Source: an uncultured delta proteobacterium
GTDB taxonomy: Bacteria > RBG-13-61-14 > DRUE01
Assembly: GCA_903897985.1 (NCBI GenBank)
Contig: CAIUDS010000289.1
Span: 1-8,835 of the forward strand
DNA length: 8,835 bases
Direction: 5' to 3'
The first letter of the stretch is position 1. Each line of letters starts with the position of its first letter. The notes under the pieces were generated by a model. The model was not told the origin of the DNA, searched no databases, and was given only the letters and a program-made list of their open reading frames with translations. Made by a program: the position numbers and the translations under genes. Positions 6,315 to 8,835 of this stretch are shown here, in pieces.

Positions 6315-7453
6315 CAGTTTTTGCCCCTTGCCATTTTCAGGTAGAGCTCCTTGTAATTCTCGATCATGGCGCTTTCGGAAAATTCCCGCTCGACCCTCGC
6401 CCGCGCCTGCGTTGCCAGCTTCTGCGCGAGACCCGGATCTTTGGCCAGGCGCAAAATGCCTTGGCTGAGCGCGGCTTCGTTTTCCACCGGGACCAGGAGC
6501 GCCTCTTTTTCGTTTTCCACCATCTCCACCACGCCCCCGGTCGCGGTCGCCACGATCGGAACTTTCATGGACATGGCCTCCAGGATCACATTGGGCATGC
6601 CCTCCCAGCGCGAAGGCAGCGCGAAAATGTCCGCGGCCGCGAGCAGTTCCGAAATGTCCGGGCGCGCTTCGAGGAAAACAAATCGTTGTTCCACCCCAAG
6701 GCCCTTGGCGAGTTGGACGAGACTCTGTCTCGCCGAGCCGTCGCCGACGATCAAGAATTTTAAATTCGGCTCCTGCTTGAGCGCGTCCGCCCCGGCCCGG
6801 ATCAGGAGGTCAAGGCCCTTCTGTCGCTCGAGCCGGCCCGCGGTGAGCACGACCATTTCATTTTCCAAAAGGCCGAGCCGGCTGCGCGCCTGGGTTTTTT
6901 CGATCATGGGAAAATCCTGCAGGTTGATCCCGTTCTTGATTACCTTGATCTTCGCTTCGGGAATGCCCGCCTCCGCGGCCATCCACTTCTTCACCTCCTC
7001 CGAGACCGCGAGGTGGAGGTCAACCAGGGAGGAGGTCAGGCGGTCAATGACAATGAGGAAGCGGCGGTCATCAATGACCCGGACGGAGGAGATATTTTTC
7101 GCGGTGGAGAAACATTTTGAAAGCCGGGCGAACAGGTTGGCCTGGAACAGGAACCCGTGCACCAGGTCCGGCGATTCGGCTTGAAGGATTTTTCGCCAGG
7201 CCTGGATTGCGCCCAATGCGCGCAGGAAATAAACCAGACCCGGTTTTTCTCCCAGGTCGAACGAGGAGAAGGGAATCTTCTCGGCTTCCAACTTGAGACC
7301 GGTCCGGGCCTTGCGCTTCAGGGCGAATACCTTGACCTCGAACCTGCGGCCCGGGTCCCGGCTCAAGCCCCGGGCCAGGGAAAGCACGATCTTTTCCGCG
7401 CCGCCCAGGTCGGAGTCGGTGAGCACGATCAGGATCTTCACCGGTTTTTCCAT
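6314..7453 (-). CDS. Family-4 (GT-B) glycosyltransferase
   Basis: A 379-residue retaining-type glycosyltransferase if read from the ATG at 7453, or 375 residues from the GTG at 7441. The N-terminal domain opens with VKILIVLTDSDLGGAEK (5-21), the acceptor-side first strand and glycine loop. The C-terminal Rossmann domain shows AGRLERQKGLDLLI (205-218, with R207 and K212 as the usual donor-phosphate contacts), LIVGDGS (234-240) and the E-x7-E signature in WEGMPNVILEAM (E284, E292). It should transfer a sugar from a nucleotide donor to the growing lipid-linked glycan on the cytoplasmic membrane face; donor and linkage are unknown. From the ATG it overlaps the upstream GT2 gene by 16 bases, with GAGG only two bases before the start. 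From the GTG the overlap is the 4-base GTGA arrangement, and the protein begins at the first strand. I consider the GTG at least equally likely. The end overlaps the amidotransferase start by one base. Confidence 0.92.
   Translation of the reverse strand: MEKPVKILIVLTDSDLGGAEKIVLSLARGLSRDPGRRFEVKVFALKRKARTGLKLEAEKIPFSSFDLGEKPGLVYFLRALGAIQAWRKILQAESPDLVHGFLFQANLFARLSKCFSTAKNISSVRVIDDRRFLIVIDRLTSSLVDLHLAVSEEVKKWMAAEAGIPEAKIKVIKNGINLQDFPMIEKTQARSRLGLLENEMVVLTAGRLERQKGLDLLIRAGADALKQEPNLKFLIVGDGSARQSLVQLAKGLGVEQRFVFLEARPDISELLAAADIFALPSRWEGMPNVILEAMSMKVPIVATATGGVVEMVENEKEALLVPVENEAALSQGILRLAKDPGLAQKLATQARARVEREFSESAMIENYKELYLKMARGKN
6324..6329 (-). promoter_or_regulatory. Ribosome-binding site for the amidotransferase gene
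   Basis: AAGGGG lies at 6329-6324 on the minus strand, nine bases before the ATG at 6314 and inside the last codons of the upstream glycosyltransferase. It supports the annotated start, which also places the catalytic cysteine at residue 2 as the enzyme class requires. Confidence 0.6.
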
Positions 7454-8355
7454 TTCCTCACGCTCCGCGTGAATTCGATCAGGCGCCGGACCCAGGCGCC
7501 GGGCAGCAAGGACAGGAAAAGGACCAACCAGGAATTTTTACGTTTCCAGTCCAGTTCTAAACTTTGACGGATTTTTTGTCTGGACTCTTTCAGGGCTTGA
7601 TGCCGCAAGGAGCGGACCGCACTTTCGTAATAGACCGTTGCCCGGGCGCGCCGCTCCAGGTTTTTCCGCTCCGGATGGCGCCGGAAAAAATCTTCCAGTA
7701 TGACGAGATTGCAATGCTCGGCCTGATCCAGCTTGGTCTGGGTGGCGCTTGCGAAATGCTTCCGGTATTCCACCCCCAGCCAGGGATAATGACAAAGGGT
7801 TCCCCGCTCGGCCGCCCGGAGCCACAGGTCCCAGTCCTCCGCCGGATGAAGGGACCGGAACCATTCCCCGCTTTCAAATAAGGTCTTGCGGGCGATCACG
7901 CTGGAAGCGACAATGAAATTTCCCAGCGCCAAATTTTCCAGACTCGGCTCCGGATGGGATTTTTGTCTCCCCAGCCGGGCTCCCGTTTCTTCAATCACCA
8001 GCGCATCCCCGTAAAATAAAATCGCCTCCGGGTGTTGCCCCGCAAATTCCCGGGCCTGCGCCAAATGCCCGGGCAGATACCGGTCGTCGCCGTCAAGAAA
8101 AGCGATCCAATCCCCGCGCGCTCGCCGGATGCCGGCGTTTCTGGCTTCGGCCACCCCAAGGTTTTTCTGTTCCATCACGATAATCTTATCCTGATATTGT
8201 TTCAAAATCCCGGAACTGCGGTCGGTGGACCCGTCGTTGATTGCGATCACTTCAAACTCCACGCCCTGCTGCGAAAGCACGCTTTCGATGGTCTCCTGGA
8301 CAAATTTTTCCTGGTTATAAACCGGGACTACCACGCTGATCAAAGGCTTGCTCAT
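7438..8355 (-). CDS. Family-2 (GT-A) glycosyltransferase
   Basis: A 305-residue inverting-type glycosyltransferase. The N-terminal GT-A domain starts at once with ISVVVPVYNQEKF (6-18), then INDGSTD (39-45, nucleotide-binding aspartate D41), NLGVAEARNAGI (65-76), FLDGDD (86-91, the metal-binding DxD-type motif) and HPAEDWDLWLRAAERG (170-185, with the acidic ED pair that supplies the likely catalytic base). The C-terminal roughly 100 residues are basic and helical, with a hydrophobic patch (SWLVLFLSLLPGAWV, near 277-291) suggesting peripheral membrane contact. It should add one sugar to the lipid-linked intermediate on the cytoplasmic face; the sugar cannot be read from sequence. The ATG overlaps the flippase stop by four bases (ATGA, 8352-8355). 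A GGGGGGA run sits only two bases before the start, so initiation probably relies on coupling. Family call is firm. Confidence 0.93.
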   Translation of the reverse strand: MSKPLISVVVPVYNQEKFVQETIESVLSQQGVEFEVIAINDGSTDRSSGILKQYQDKIIVMEQKNLGVAEARNAGIRRARGDWIAFLDGDDRYLPGHLAQAREFAGQHPEAILFYGDALVIEETGARLGRQKSHPEPSLENLALGNFIVASSVIARKTLFESGEWFRSLHPAEDWDLWLRAAERGTLCHYPWLGVEYRKHFASATQTKLDQAEHCNLVILEDFFRRHPERKNLERRARATVYYESAVRSLRHQALKESRQKIRQSLELDWKRKNSWLVLFLSLLPGAWVRRLIEFTRSVRKWKNR

Positions 8356-8835
8356 GGTCCCCCCGGCCGGACCGCTTTCAGGATAAGTTTCAGGTCATCC
8401 CGGTTAATGGTCCTCGTAACCACAAGCAGGATCAAATAGATAACAATCATGGGCAAGAGCCAGAAGACCAGTTTCAACTCCAGGAACCTGGAAACGAGGA
8501 CAATAGTTGCGCCGAGCAGGATGGGCCAGCCCGCGGCCCGGAGCATGATCCGGAAATCGGGCCGGAAGGCCCCCAGGATGCCGGTGAGGATGACCTGAAT
8601 CAGAAAAGCGGCAAAGGTGGCGAAGCCGGCGCCGGCGATGCCATGGCTGGGGATCAGGACCAGGTTGAGGCAGACATTGAGGAGTGCGCCCAGACCGTTG
8701 ACCAGGATCCATTGCTTTTCCTGGTGCCGCGAGAGTGCGGCGTTGAACAGGCCGTAATAGAGATAGGCGAGGACGATGGCGGCGCTGAGCCAGAACAAGG
8801 CGCCCGAGGCCTGGACATAATCCGCTCCGAAAAGC
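8352..8835 (-). CDS. Wzx-like oligosaccharide flippase, C-terminal fragment (start off-window)
   Basis: The frame is open to the window edge and encodes the last 160 residues of a polytopic membrane protein. A start at the TTG near 8798 is unlikely, because the 12 upstream codons (LFGADYVQASGA) continue the family pattern. That LFG-x-x-Y-x-x-A segment, the motif NVCLNLVLIPSHGIAGAG (53-70 of the fragment) and the tail RDDLKLI (145-151) are typical of the polysaccharide-transporter/Wzx branch of the MOP superfamily. About five hydrophobic segments remain (near 11-33, 42-62, 66-89, 102-119 and 121-140). Such proteins move undecaprenyl-diphosphate-linked oligosaccharides from the cytoplasmic to the periplasmic face, which fits the transferase and glycosyltransferases downstream. 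The stop overlaps the next gene (ATGA). Roughly two thirds of the usual protein lies outside the window. Confidence 0.87.
   Translation of the reverse strand, partial: LFGADYVQASGALFWLSAAIVLAYLYYGLFNAALSRHQEKQWILVNGLGALLNVCLNLVLIPSHGIAGAGFATFAAFLIQVILTGILGAFRPDFRIMLRAAGWPILLGATIVLVSRFLELKLVFWLLPMIVIYLILLVVTRTINRDDLKLILKAVRPGGP

Larger units (their letters stand above)
1..8835 (-). other. Translationally coupled polysaccharide-biosynthesis operon segment
   Basis: Eight co-oriented genes are joined by these junctions, in transcription order: 4-base overlap (8352-8355), 16- or 4-base overlap (7438-7453 or 7438-7441), 1-base overlap (6314), 16-base gap (4412-4427), 4-base overlap (3380-3383), 9-base gap (1425-1433) and 4-base overlap (138-141). 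I found no hairpin followed by a T-tract and no convincing promoter inside, so one transcript extending beyond both edges is the simplest reading. Confidence 0.8.

Noticed and set aside
6366..7184. A 272-codon plus-strand frame opposite the family-4 glycosyltransferase
   Set aside because: Serine- and arginine-rich shadow translation with no domain; the opposite strand carries the conserved gene.
7480..7502. Two copies of CAGGCGCCGG thirteen bases apart near the end of the GT2 gene
   Set aside because: The period is not a multiple of three and the word is a GC-rich palindrome core that recurs easily in this composition; no functional reading.
1..8835. CRISPR array, tRNA, rRNA, insertion sequence, attachment site or toxin-antitoxin pair
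   Set aside because: Coding sequence fills essentially the whole window; I saw no regularly spaced repeats, cloverleaf-like structures, terminal inverted repeats or transposase motifs.

Overview
The window is a compact, single-strand piece of a surface-polysaccharide (lipid-linked glycan) biosynthesis locus. All eight genes lie on the minus strand, so transcription runs from position 8835 down to 1. The DNA is GC-rich (high fifties percent by eye). Neighbouring genes overlap or lie within 16 bases of each other, and no intergenic stretch could hold a separate promoter or terminator. Both ends cut through a gene. The organism is most likely a Gram-negative-type bacterium, possibly from a poorly cultivated lineage (deltaproteobacteria-like, Omnitrophota-like or similar). 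That guess rests on gene style alone and is weak.

In transcription order the genes are: (1) the C-terminal part of a Wzx-like oligosaccharide flippase (8835-8352, start off-window); (2) a family-2 glycosyltransferase (8355-7438); (3) a family-4 glycosyltransferase (7453 or 7441 to 6314); (4) a glutamine-dependent asparagine-synthase-type amidotransferase (6314-4428); (5) a MraY/WecA-type polyprenyl-phosphate sugar-1-phosphate transferase (4411-3380); (6) a membrane-anchored alkaline-phosphatase-superfamily hydrolase (3383-1434); (7) a FAD-dependent oxidoreductase of the HemY/UDP-galactopyranose-mutase fold (1424-138); and (8) the first 47 codons of another family-4 glycosyltransferase (141-1, end off-window). 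The last is short and easily missed.

Together they suggest this pathway. The WecA-like enzyme loads the first sugar phosphate onto undecaprenyl phosphate, the glycosyltransferases extend it on the cytoplasmic face, and the AsnB-like and FAD enzymes modify a sugar or sugar nucleotide. The flippase then moves the product across the inner membrane, and the anchored hydrolase acts on the periplasmic side. No polymerase (Wzy), chain-length regulator, export channel, sortase or sugar-nucleotide synthesis gene is in the window, so polymer type and anchoring cannot be read from it.

I do not see a clearly new system here. The most unusual points are the phosphodiesterase-type hydrolase between the initiating transferase and the FAD enzyme, a probable GTG start giving a 4-base overlap, a two-codon ORF in front of the transferase gene, a 21-base-period internal repeat in an AT-rich patch of the FAD gene, and two perfect hairpins inside coding sequence.
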